From: JBFHNV01 sp965365655 | GTDB taxonomy: Bacteria > Pseudomonadota > Gammaproteobacteria > HK1 | Reading direction: 5' to 3' | Length of the DNA: 24,468 nt | Assembly (NCBI GenBank): GCA_965365655.1 | Contig: CBDUCN010000034.1 | Location: forward strand, 1-24,468 | Part shown: positions 1 to 7,646 of the stretch, one piece after another | How positions within the stretch are numbered: the first letter of the stretch is position 1 | Layout: each line of letters begins with the position of its first letter | Notes under the pieces: generated by a model | Told to the model about the DNA's origin: nothing | Database searches by the model: none | The model's input: the letters and a program-made list of their open reading frames with translations, nothing else | Translations under genes and position numbers: made by a program

Positions 1-603
1 GCCCGCCGCCGGCACGCCCGCGGCAAGGAGGCCGCGCAGCCGCGCGCCGAGGGCATCGAGTCCCGCCACCACCGTCTGCTCGAACGCATCGTAGATCGCC
101 CCACGCGCGTCGCGCCCCGCGCCCAGGCCCTGCATCGCGGCCTGGAACAGCGCGCACGCGCCGGCCAGCGTCACCGGCACGTCCTCGGGCCGCGGCGCCT
201 CGCCGAGGACCGCGGCGAGGCGCTGCAGCAGCAGCGCCTCCGCGTCCCGCGCGGACTCCGGATGCTGCGCGAGCAGCTTGTTCAGCCGCAGCCAGTCGTC
301 GACCCTGGCCGTGTCCACCAGCGACAGGCCGGTGACCTCCTCACCGGCGCTTTCAGCCGCCGCGCCCGGTGAGCGCAGGCTCGCCAGCGCGCTGTCGCGG
401 AAACGCCGCGCGGCCACCGGCGCCAGCGCCTCGACCTCTTCCATCGCCGAGATCAGGCGATCCTCGTCATCCTGACTGGCGGCATCGCGGGCCGCCGTCA
501 GCAGGGTCTCGCGGGCCCGCGAGACCAGCGCCTGCAGCTCCGGTTCCAGGAAGCGGGCCACCGCGTCCACGCAGACCGCGTGCAGCGGCCCCGGCGCGCT
601 CAT
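1..603 (-). CDS. DUF1631 family protein, N-terminal part (runs off the left edge)
   Basis: Reading leftward from an ATG at 603, the frame is open for 201 codons to the window edge, so only the N-terminal part is present. The start is well supported: GGAGGAG lies 8 nt upstream. The visible protein is mostly helical and acidic. After about residue 85 it carries a stretch typical of DUF1631: a segment reading GLSLVD, then DDWLRLNKL, then a run of helices ending near an AGVPAAG turn that matches the family's usual GVLP-type element. The biochemical role of DUF1631 is not known; some family members occur with PilZ or c-di-GMP proteins. The gene starts 27 bp after the flavin monooxygenase stop on the same strand, so the two are probably co-transcribed. 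Family assignment is from memory of the sequence pattern. Confidence 0.72.
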   Translation of the reverse strand, partial: MSAPGPLHAVCVDAVARFLEPELQALVSRARETLLTAARDAASQDDEDRLISAMEEVEALAPVAARRFRDSALASLRSPGAAAESAGEEVTGLSLVDTARVDDWLRLNKLLAQHPESARDAEALLLQRLAAVLGEAPRPEDVPVTLAGACALFQAAMQGLGAGRDARGAIYDAFEQTVVAGLDALGARLRGLLAAGVPAAG

Positions 604-630
604 CCGCGGCTCCTCCGTGATGCCCGCCGC

Positions 631-1737
631 CTACTCCGCCGCCTGCACCGCCGCGCAGTGCTGGCGAAAGCGCGGCATCACCTCCTCGGCGAGAAGCTGC
701 ATCGAACGCTTCCAGCGCTCCGGCTCGTCCCAGTCGTGGGCCACGGACACCAGGGTGCCGAAGTCGCCCACCTCGTCGCGGAACGCGACGAGCTGATCCA
801 GCACGCTGGACGGCGTGCCGGCGCTGGTCATGGACTTCGCGACGTGCACCGCGTCGACCGCGTCGTCCGGCGTGCTCTCGTCGTCCTTGAGCAGGAACAG
901 CGCACCGCGCTTCGCGAAACCGCTCATCAGGTAGCCGAAGTACCACGCCATCACGCCGTCCGGGTCGGCCACGTAGTCACGGGCAAAGCCGTCGTCGTCG
1001 CACACGAAGATGGAACGCGCGACCCGCCAAACCGACGGATCCGCCACGCGCCCGGCGCGCGCGCAGCCTTCCGCATAGCCGGTCCAGTGGGTGGCCACGT
1101 AGCGCGGCTGGATGAAGTTGCCGGACACGGGGATGAAGCCGCGCTCGCCGCACACGCCGGCGCTGAACGAGTTCGGCGTCACCAGCGACAGCGCGATCGG
1201 CGGATGCGGCTGCTGGTAGGGCTTCACCAGCCGTCCCACGCCCCACTCGATGCGCGACAGGTCCTCGATCGCGAAGTCGAAGAACTCGCCGTTGAAACGA
1301 TACGGCGCCTCGCCCGCCCACAGGTCCAGCACGATGTCGAGGGCCTCGCCGACCTTGCGCCCGCGGTCCGGCGGGTCACCAGTGCGGAACGCCTCGACGT
1401 CGCTGGACAGGCTGCCGGGCCCTACCCCGAACAGGAAGCGGCCCTTCGCGAGGTGGTCGAACATCGCTGCGTGCGCCGCGGCCTGCACCGGATGGTTGAT
1501 GGCCAGGCTCATCACGCCAGTGCCGAACCTGATGCGGGTCGTCTCCGGGATCAGCGTGGCGCAGAAGGTCAACGGCACGGTGATGGGCTCCACCGTCGCG
1601 GTGAAGTGCTCGCCGATCCAGCATTCCGAGTAGCCGAGGCGGTCCGCGAGCCGGATGGCCTCGCGATCCTCCTCGAGGACCGTGCCGTAGTCCCTCGACG
1701 GCGGGTGCACGGGCTGCATGAACATGCCGAGCTGCAT
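631..1737 (-). CDS. LLM class flavin-dependent oxidoreductase (luciferase-like monooxygenase)
   Basis: This 368-residue protein has the bacterial luciferase-like TIM-barrel signature. It opens with MQLGMFMQPVHPP, followed by GYSECWIGEHF around residues 31-41, FGTGVMSLAINHPVQ, and a GRFLFGVGPGS segment typical of the family. Relatives use reduced FMN or F420 to oxygenate or reduce small organic substrates; limonene or alkane-type monooxygenases are the closest patterns I recall. The substrate cannot be read from the sequence, and no flavin reductase is adjacent. The frame is open 129 bp further upstream, but the ATG at 1737 is chosen because AGGAGG lies 6 nt before it and family homology begins there. 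It is the first gene of a probable two-gene unit with the DUF1631 gene and is divergent from the hybrid kinase. Confidence 0.9.
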   Translation of the reverse strand: MQLGMFMQPVHPPSRDYGTVLEEDREAIRLADRLGYSECWIGEHFTATVEPITVPLTFCATLIPETTRIRFGTGVMSLAINHPVQAAAHAAMFDHLAKGRFLFGVGPGSLSSDVEAFRTGDPPDRGRKVGEALDIVLDLWAGEAPYRFNGEFFDFAIEDLSRIEWGVGRLVKPYQQPHPPIALSLVTPNSFSAGVCGERGFIPVSGNFIQPRYVATHWTGYAEGCARAGRVADPSVWRVARSIFVCDDDGFARDYVADPDGVMAWYFGYLMSGFAKRGALFLLKDDESTPDDAVDAVHVAKSMTSAGTPSSVLDQLVAFRDEVGDFGTLVSVAHDWDEPERWKRSMQLLAEEVMPRFRQHCAAVQAAE

Positions 1738-1899
1738 GGGATCCTCCTGCGTGCTGAACGGCCGGACCGCGGCCCGGTATGCCCGATTGTGCCACGCGCC
1801 GTGCCCGACCGTGGGCCGCACGGGTCCCGCCCCGACCCTCACGTCGCACCGCTGCACCTGTACCAAAAGGCAAGCGAAAGTGCGACCTATGACCGATTC

Positions 1900-1922
1900 G
1901 TGACAGGCTGCGATTCGCTATC
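1900..1922 (+). repeat. Weak CAGGCTG-type repeat copy in the divergent gap
   Basis: GACAGGCTG followed by GATTCG resembles the copies at 6467, 8754 and 8783 but lacks the three bases after CAGGCTG and the final GACG. It lies in the 287-bp gap between the monooxygenase and the kinase. It is listed because it is intergenic and in the same orientation, but it could be chance. Confidence 0.25.
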
Positions 1923-1932
1923 GTCGCGCACC

Positions 1933-2028
1933 ATGACCGGCCGCCAGCATCGTCGCGCGGAGCCGCCGCCCAGGCATCGCCCGGGGCCCGCCCGTCGCGC
2001 CCCGCCCCCGCAGCGCGAACCCCGATGA
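1933..2028 (+). other. possible 31-codon upstream ORF overlapping the kinase start
   Basis: An ATG at 1933 opens a short Arg/Pro-rich frame whose TGA (2026-2028) overlaps the kinase ATG (2025-2027) in an ATGA arrangement. The kinase start has no recognisable Shine-Dalgarno sequence, so coupled translation would explain how it is initiated. The short ORF also lacks a ribosome site. High-GC DNA easily produces open frames by chance, so this is only a candidate. Confidence 0.2.
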
Positions 2029-5000
2029 ACGCCGCCTCGCCGCCCCGCGGTCTCACGCTGCGCACCCGCCTCAATCTCGCGTTCCTGGCCGCGTTCGCGC
2101 TGCTCGCCGCGGTGATCCTGCTCGGCCTCGCCGCGATCAACCGCATGCACGTCGAGATCGACAGCATCATCGCGACGGATCTGCAGCAGGTGCTGGCACT
2201 CGAGGAGCTGCGCTTCGCCGGCGTGCGTGTGGTGTCCTCCACGAGCGAGTTCGCGCTCCTGAGCGCGACGTCAGGCGACGAGGCCACGGTGGCGATGGAC
2301 GAGGAGCGCCGGCTCGTCGGCGGCGCCCGCACGCGGTTCGCAGCCGCCCTCGAGCGCTACGCGGCCCTCGCCGCCGGGGAGAGCGGCGAGCCGGCGCCGG
2401 GCCTCGCCGAGCTGAGCGCCGCCGCGAGCGGGCTGTTCGCGATCAGCGAGGCGATGCTCTCGGCGGGCGGGCCGCCCGCCGGGGAGAAGGAGCGGTTCGA
2501 GGCCGCCGAGAAGGCATACCTCGCGATCGTCGACGGCCTGATCGACACGAAGAGCGCGGCGATCGCCGAGCGCGGCGCGGCGCTCGACGTCAGCGTCGCG
2601 CAGGGCATGACGACGACCGCGCTCGCAGGATTGCTCGCGCTGGCGCTCGGCACGGTGCTCGCGGTGCGCCTCGCGCGGCGGATCTCCGCGCCCATCGAGA
2701 ATCTCCGGGTCACGCTGGGCGACGCGGTGACGGCCGAGCAGGCCGACGCCCGGGACGAGGTGGGAGCGGTGTCCCGGGCGGTGCAGCAGGTGATGCGCGA
2801 GCTGCGCTCCACCACCGTGTCGCGGAACTTCCTCGACGCGATCGTGACGTCCATGAACGATTCGCTGGTGGTGCTGGACACCGACTCCAACGTGGTGCTG
2901 GTCAACGACGCCACGTGCCGGCTGCTGGGCTATCGCGAAGAGGAGCTGCGCGGCCGACCGTCCACGCGGCTGCTGCAGGACGACTCGCTGCGTGACGCCG
3001 AGTCCACCTCGGAGCTCGAGCTGCTGTCGCTGCTCAACGGCACGCGGGAGACCCGCTACCAGGCCCGCGACGGAACCCTGATCCCGGTATCGGTGTCCGG
3101 CTCGGTGCTGCGCTCGGCCAGCGGGCGGCGGCTGGGCGGCATCCTGATCGCGCAGGACATCCGCGAGCGCAAGCGCACGCAGGCGGAGCTGGAACGCGCG
3201 CGTGATCGGGCCGAGGCCGCCACGCGCGCGAAGTCGCAGTTCCTGGCGACGATGAGCCACGAGATCCGCACGCCGATGAACGGCGTGATGGGCATGACGG
3301 AGCTGCTCCTCGACGAGGATCTGGATCACCGCCAGCGCGGCCGCGTGGAGACCATCCGCCGCTCGGGCGAGGCGCTGCTCACGCTGATCAACGACATCCT
3401 GGACTTCTCGAAGATCGAGGCCGGCCAGCTGGAGCTCGCCCACGATCCGTTCGACCCGCTGGAGACGGTGGAGGACGTCGCGAGCCTGCTCGCCGGCAGC
3501 GCCCACGGCAAGGGAGTGGAGCTGTCGGTGGTGGTGGACGCCGCGATGCCGCAGCGGCTGCTGGGCGACGCGGCGCGCGTGCGTCAGGTGCTGGTCAACC
3601 TCGTGGGCAACGCCGTGAAGTTCACCGACGTCGGCGAGGTCACCGTGCGCGTCAGCCCGGCGACCGGCAACGACGGCGCCGCGCTGTGGCGGGCGGAGGT
3701 GCACGACACCGGCATCGGCGTGCCGCGCGAGGCGCTCGCGACGCTGTTCAAGCCCTTCTTCCAGGGCGACGCCGGCACCGCGCGGCGCTTCGGGGGCACC
3801 GGGCTGGGCCTCGCGGTGTCGCGCCACCTGATCGACCTGATGGGCGGCGAGATCGGCGTGCGCAGCGAGGCCGGCAAGGGCTCCACGTTCTGGTTCACGC
3901 TGCCGCGGCACGACGCGGACGCGGCGGCGAACGGGGACGTGCGGGGCGAGGCCCTGCCCATCCGCGTGCTCGCGGTTTCCGCGCACGCCCCGACCCGCGA
4001 GGGCCTCGCACAGCAACTCCTGCGCCTGGGGGTGCGGTTCGACCTCCTGGAAAGTCCCGCCGCCGCGTTCACGCGGCTGCGCGAGACCGGCGCCCGCCCC
4101 GACTGCATCCTCCTCGACGGCCGGCTGCCGGATGCGGGCGACATCGCCTTCGCCCGCACCCTGGACGCCGAGGGGCTCGCGCCGGGGGCGCGGCGCGTGT
4201 GCCTCAGCCGCCCGGGCGAGGAGCGTGCGCGCGCCGCCTGCTGGAGCGCGGCGGGCATCGACGAGCACGTCACGCGGCCGGTGCGCCTGAGCGAGCTGCG
4301 CGCGACGCTCACGCGGCTGCACGCGCCGGCGCCGGACGGCGGCGCCACGCGCGACACCGGGCCCGTGCAGCGCCTCGGCGCGCGCGTGCTGCTGGTGGAG
4401 GACCACCCGGTGAACCGGGACGTGGTCCTGAGCATGCTCGAGCAGATGGGCTGCGAGACGGCGGTGGAGAACGGCGGCGAGGCAGCGCTGGCCCGTCTCG
4501 AGCGCGAGCCCTTCGACGTCGTGCTGATGGACTGCGACATGCCCGGGCTGGACGGCTACGAGACCACCCGCCGCCTGCGCGCGCGTGAGGCGCGCCGCGG
4601 CGCGCCGCGGCTGCCGGTCGTGGCGCTCACCGCGAACGCGCTGCGCGGCGACCGGGAGCGCTGCCTGGCCGCCGGCATGGACGACTACCTGAGCAAGCCC
4701 ATGAGCCGCAGCCAGCTTCGCGCCGCGATCGAGGCCCACCGCCCGGCCCGCGGCGCGCGGCCGCGCCCTGCCGCGCAGGCACCCGCGCCGCAGCCGGGCG
4801 CGGCGCACTCCGCGGCACTGGACCCGGCGGTGCTCGCGTCCGTGCGCTCGACCGGTCCCGCATTCTTCTCGGTGCTGATGCAGAAGTACGAGGCGGCCTG
4901 GGTCGACGACCGCAAGGCGCTGGACACGGCGCTGCAGACCGGCCACGGCGAAACGGTTCGCCGCGCCGCGCACCGGCTGAAGTCCGGGAGCGCGATGCTC

Positions 5001-5153
5001 GGCGCGCGGGGCGTCAGCGCCGCGTGCGCGGCCATCGAGGACGCCGCGCGCACGGGCGATCTGAGCAGCGTGCCGGCGCTGCTGGAACGGCTGGACGGCG
5101 AGCAGACGCGGGCGCTGCGCGCGCTGCGCGACCTGGACCGGGTCGCCGGCTGA
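2025..5153 (+). CDS. Hybrid sensor histidine kinase (HAMP-PAS-HisKA-HATPase-REC-REC-Hpt)
   Basis: This 1042-residue inner-membrane kinase has a BarA/ArcB-like multi-step phosphorelay layout. TM1 is at about 17-38, a periplasmic helical sensor at 39-195, TM2 at 196-216, HAMP at 217-262 and PAS at 265-385. HisKA carries the H-box with phospho-acceptor His412 (MSHEIRTPMNG). The ATPase has the N-box at 525-530, DTGIGV at 561-566 and GTGLGL at 591-596. A first receiver-like domain (about 645-765) keeps Asp698 but lacks the acidic pocket and the lysine. The second receiver (785-905) is complete, with Glu792/Asp793, Asp836 and Lys891. The C-terminal Hpt carries His983 (AAHRLKSGSAML). No response regulator is adjacent, so the output partner is elsewhere. 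The start has no clear ribosome site, but the N-terminus fits a short cytoplasmic tail before TM1. Its ligand is unknown. Confidence 0.93.
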   Translation: MNAASPPRGLTLRTRLNLAFLAAFALLAAVILLGLAAINRMHVEIDSIIATDLQQVLALEELRFAGVRVVSSTSEFALLSATSGDEATVAMDEERRLVGGARTRFAAALERYAALAAGESGEPAPGLAELSAAASGLFAISEAMLSAGGPPAGEKERFEAAEKAYLAIVDGLIDTKSAAIAERGAALDVSVAQGMTTTALAGLLALALGTVLAVRLARRISAPIENLRVTLGDAVTAEQADARDEVGAVSRAVQQVMRELRSTTVSRNFLDAIVTSMNDSLVVLDTDSNVVLVNDATCRLLGYREEELRGRPSTRLLQDDSLRDAESTSELELLSLLNGTRETRYQARDGTLIPVSVSGSVLRSASGRRLGGILIAQDIRERKRTQAELERARDRAEAATRAKSQFLATMSHEIRTPMNGVMGMTELLLDEDLDHRQRGRVETIRRSGEALLTLINDILDFSKIEAGQLELAHDPFDPLETVEDVASLLAGSAHGKGVELSVVVDAAMPQRLLGDAARVRQVLVNLVGNAVKFTDVGEVTVRVSPATGNDGAALWRAEVHDTGIGVPREALATLFKPFFQGDAGTARRFGGTGLGLAVSRHLIDLMGGEIGVRSEAGKGSTFWFTLPRHDADAAANGDVRGEALPIRVLAVSAHAPTREGLAQQLLRLGVRFDLLESPAAAFTRLRETGARPDCILLDGRLPDAGDIAFARTLDAEGLAPGARRVCLSRPGEERARAACWSAAGIDEHVTRPVRLSELRATLTRLHAPAPDGGATRDTGPVQRLGARVLLVEDHPVNRDVVLSMLEQMGCETAVENGGEAALARLEREPFDVVLMDCDMPGLDGYETTRRLRAREARRGAPRLPVVALTANALRGDRERCLAAGMDDYLSKPMSRSQLRAAIEAHRPARGARPRPAAQAPAPQPGAAHSAALDPAVLASVRSTGPAFFSVLMQKYEAAWVDDRKALDTALQTGHGETVRRAAHRLKSGSAMLGARGVSAACAAIEDAARTGDLSSVPALLERLDGEQTRALRALRDLDRVAG

Positions 5154-5164
5154 GGAGTCGCGAG

Positions 5165-5200
5165 CCGCACGCCTGCGTGCGGGTCCAGCCCGCCGGCTGG
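5165..5200. terminator. Double hairpin between convergent genes
   Basis: Two perfect stem-loops lie side by side between the kinase stop and the formamidase stop. The first is CCGCACG/CGTGCGG (5165-5171 and 5176-5182, 4-nt loop). The second is CCAGCC/GGCTGG (5185-5190 and 5195-5200, 4-nt loop). Neither has a T-tract. The position suits a bidirectional terminator, but intrinsic termination is unproven. Confidence 0.5.
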
Positions 5201-5270
5201 ATCGCCGTGAGGCGCGTGCGCGGCGGCAACGGGCGACGAAGGCCGGAGCGCTCGCGGTGCGTGCTGCGCT

Positions 5271-6380
5271 TCAGCCCGTGAAGATCTCCTCGGGCAGCAG
5301 CGCCGACACGGTGACGTTGGGAAGGTCCACCAGGTTGCTCACCCGCAGATCCACCGCGACCGAGCAGATCACGTAGGCCTGCTCCAGCGTCCAGCCGCGT
5401 CCGCGCAGCAGCTCCAGCATCTGCACCAGCGCGTTGCGCGCGGCGAGGGTCAGATCCTCGCCCTCCTGCGTGCCGTCGTCGCGGATCGGCATGCCGGTGG
5501 TGGCGACGAAGTTGCGCGGCGCCGCCATCGCGGGGCGGGTGAAGAAGTCCGGGTGGGCGAAGCGCGGAAAACGGATCCCTTCGGCCGCGGCGCGGCCCGG
5601 GTGCAGGTGGAAGCGCAGCGTCACGGTCGCGCCCATCTCGATCGCGGTGACGCAGCACTCGGAGTCGCCCTGCGCATAGTGCGCGTCGCCCACCGAGAAC
5701 AGCGCGCCGTCCACCGCCACCGGCAGGAACAGCCGCGAGCCGCGGGTCAGCTGCTTCACGTCCAGGTTGCCGCCGTTCTCCCGCGGCGGGATCGTGCGCA
5801 ATCCCGTCGCCGCGATGTCGCCGCCCGCCGGCACCGCGTCCTGCGCGTCGGGCGGCAGCGCGATGCCTCCGCGGCGAACCAGATCGGCCTCGCGCGCGGT
5901 CCACAGCTCGAGCTGCGCGTGGGACGGCGCGACGCCCGCGGTGCCCATGAACGACGCCTCGGGGATGCGCACGCCGGGAAGCTGGGGCGACGTCGCGACG
6001 CCGCCGGCCATGTGCCAGTGCGCGAGATAGGGATCCGGGAACAGGTCGCGCAGGAAGCCGGCCCCGGGGCGCACCCGCGTCCAGCCGTAGTCCTCGGGCA
6101 CGATGTCCAGGTACTCCACCTCCAGCAGGTCGCCGGGCCGCGCCCCGCGCACCGCGACCGGCCCCGTCAGCGGGTGCGCCACCTTGGCGTCCAGGCCGGC
6201 GAGATCCTCGACCGTCATGCCGGCCTTGATCTGCCCGTCGGCAGCGTCGCGCGTCTGCAGCGTCACCGGGTCGCCCGGGTCCACCTCCAGGATCGCCGGG
6301 ATGTCCGGATGCCAGCGGTTGTGGCCGGTCCAGGGTTCGTCGCGCAGCCGCTTGCCGCGGTCGATGGTCACGCTGTGCAC
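5271..6380 (-). CDS. Acetamidase/formamidase family protein
   Basis: This 369-residue protein matches the FmdA_AmdA family, which hydrolyses formamide, acetamide or related short amides to ammonia and the carboxylate in the cytoplasm. Family features include an early GHNRWHPDIPAILEVDPGD segment, ARPGDLLEVEYLDI near residue 85, HWHMAGG and the PGVRIPEASFMGTAGVAPS region, a GDAHYAQGDSE motif near the middle, and a C-terminal segment ending in LPEEIF. Length is close to full for the family. The start is a GTG at 6380 with GAGGA about 10 nt upstream; no better in-frame start is apparent. It lies 109 bp downstream of the PuuE-like gene on the same strand, and the two may act together in amide or ureide nitrogen release. 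True substrate preference is not readable. Confidence 0.9.
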   Translation of the reverse strand: MHSVTIDRGKRLRDEPWTGHNRWHPDIPAILEVDPGDPVTLQTRDAADGQIKAGMTVEDLAGLDAKVAHPLTGPVAVRGARPGDLLEVEYLDIVPEDYGWTRVRPGAGFLRDLFPDPYLAHWHMAGGVATSPQLPGVRIPEASFMGTAGVAPSHAQLELWTAREADLVRRGGIALPPDAQDAVPAGGDIAATGLRTIPPRENGGNLDVKQLTRGSRLFLPVAVDGALFSVGDAHYAQGDSECCVTAIEMGATVTLRFHLHPGRAAAEGIRFPRFAHPDFFTRPAMAAPRNFVATTGMPIRDDGTQEGEDLTLAARNALVQMLELLRGRGWTLEQAYVICSVAVDLRVSNLVDLPNVTVSALLPEEIFTG

Positions 6381-6466
6381 GGGTTCGGATCCTCGTGTTG
6401 GACGGGGCGGCGTGCGCCGGGTTCACGGGCCGTGAGCGGGCCACCGGAAATCAACGCCCGGATGCT

Positions 6467-6488
6467 AGCAGGCTGTTGATCTTCGACG
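6467..6488 (+). repeat. CAGGCTGYTG-type dispersed repeat, copy 2
   Basis: The intergenic motif reads CAGGCTGTTG followed by TTCGACG. It lies immediately downstream of the PuuE-like stop codon. The order and spacing match the two copies near 8754 and 8783. Confidence 0.5.
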
Positions 6489-6489
6489 G

Positions 6490-7458
6490 CTACTGACCCG
6501 CACGCACGGGCCCGTTCGACGCGTCGATTCCCGGCTCGCCCGTCGCGTCCTCCGGCGCGGGCGGGACCGGGAACTGCGCCTTCCAGTGCCGGGCGATGTC
6601 GATGCGCGGCGCGATCCACACCCGTTCGTGCGCCGCGACGTGGTCGAGAAAGCGCGCGAGGGCCGCCGCGCGCGCGGGGTGGCCCACGATGCGGCAATGC
6701 AGCCCCACGCTCATCATGCGCGGTGCGGTCTCGCCCTCGCGGTACAGCAGGTCGAACGCGTCGCGCAGCACGTCCAGGAACTGGGCGCCGGTGCCGATGG
6801 TGCCGCGGGCAAGCTTGATGTCGTTGTTGACCTGCGTGTACGGCACCACGAGATGCGCGCTCGCGCCGACGTGTGTCCAGTACGGGAGGTCGTCGTTGTA
6901 CGCGTCGGAGTCGTACTCGAAGCCGCCGTGCTCGACGAGCAGCCGGCGGGTGTTCGGGCTCGGGCCGTATCGGCAGTACCAGCCGCCCGGGGGCCGGCCG
7001 GTGGTGCGCGTGAGCGAGGCCACCGCCTCGCGGATCTCGCGGCGCTCCTCGGCCTCGCCCATGCGGAAGTGCTCCGCCCAGCGCCGCCCGTGCGCGCAGA
7101 CGTCGGTCCCGCTGTCGCGGATCCACTCCGCCGCCTCAGGGTTGCGTTCGAGCGCGAGCGAGCAGCCGAACACCGTGAACGGCAGGCCGCGCGCCTCGAA
7201 CAGGCGCACGAGTCGCCACCATCCGGCGCGGCTGCCGTACTCGAACATGGACTCGGCGGCCAGGTCGCGCGTGCCCGCCGGCACCGGCGACGCGCTGACC
7301 TCGGTGCCGTGTGCCTCGCTCGCGCCGTCGCCGTCGGGGAACGAGCGCTCGCTGCCCTCCTCGTAGTTCACGACGAAGTTGATCGCGAGCCGGGCCCCTG
7401 CGGGCCAGCGCGGGTGCGGCGTGGTGCGGCCGTAGCCGACGAGGTCGCGACTTGACAC
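6490..7458 (-). CDS. PuuE-like polysaccharide deacetylase family protein (putative allantoinase)
   Basis: This 322-residue protein follows the PuuE pattern of the NodB/polysaccharide deacetylase superfamily from its first residues. It begins SRDLVGYG, then PHPRWPAGARLAINFVVNYE, ESMFEYGSRAGWWRL, CAHGRRW, YDSDAYNDDLPYW and GLHCRIVGHPAR, and ends in DIARHW. PuuE enzymes hydrolyse allantoin to allantoate in urate breakdown. Here the segment GWYCRYGPSPNTRR differs from the GWYTGRTGPNTR of characterised PuuE, so the protein may belong to a sister subfamily with another cyclic amide or ureide substrate. The frame is open to 7620, but the GTG at 7458 is preferred because CGGAGGG lies about 8 nt upstream and family homology starts there. 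It is followed by the formamidase and is divergent from the TauD-like gene. No urate oxidase or allantoate hydrolase is nearby. Confidence 0.85.
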   Translation of the reverse strand: MSSRDLVGYGRTTPHPRWPAGARLAINFVVNYEEGSERSFPDGDGASEAHGTEVSASPVPAGTRDLAAESMFEYGSRAGWWRLVRLFEARGLPFTVFGCSLALERNPEAAEWIRDSGTDVCAHGRRWAEHFRMGEAEERREIREAVASLTRTTGRPPGGWYCRYGPSPNTRRLLVEHGGFEYDSDAYNDDLPYWTHVGASAHLVVPYTQVNNDIKLARGTIGTGAQFLDVLRDAFDLLYREGETAPRMMSVGLHCRIVGHPARAAALARFLDHVAAHERVWIAPRIDIARHWKAQFPVPPAPEDATGEPGIDASNGPVRAGQ

Positions 7459-7646
7459 CTGCAGCGCCCTCCGGGCGGATTCGCCGCCGATTCCATCACG
7501 CGGGCATGGCGCGACGGAAGTGCGCGCGGCGCCGCGCACGCCGCGACCTTGCCTTCGCGCGTCGCAGGACGTGGAATTGACCCGCGCGGCAGCGGACGCG
7601 CCGCGAGACGTCGTGCGCACCGCGCAACCCGAACAGGAGCCCGAGC

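Noticed and set aside
580..1932. Plus-strand frame opposite the flavin monooxygenase
   Set aside because: Shadow of the monooxygenase gene; only its last 31 codons, outside that gene, are noted as a possible leader ORF.
1738..2024. Possible divergent promoters between monooxygenase and kinase
   Set aside because: TATCGT at 1919-1924 resembles a -10, but no acceptable -35 is found at 16-18 bp on either strand.
2271..4973. 900-codon open frame on the minus strand opposite the hybrid kinase
   Set aside because: It is antisense to a kinase with every expected motif and its translation is rich in Arg, His and Gln with no recognisable domain, as expected for a GC-driven shadow frame.
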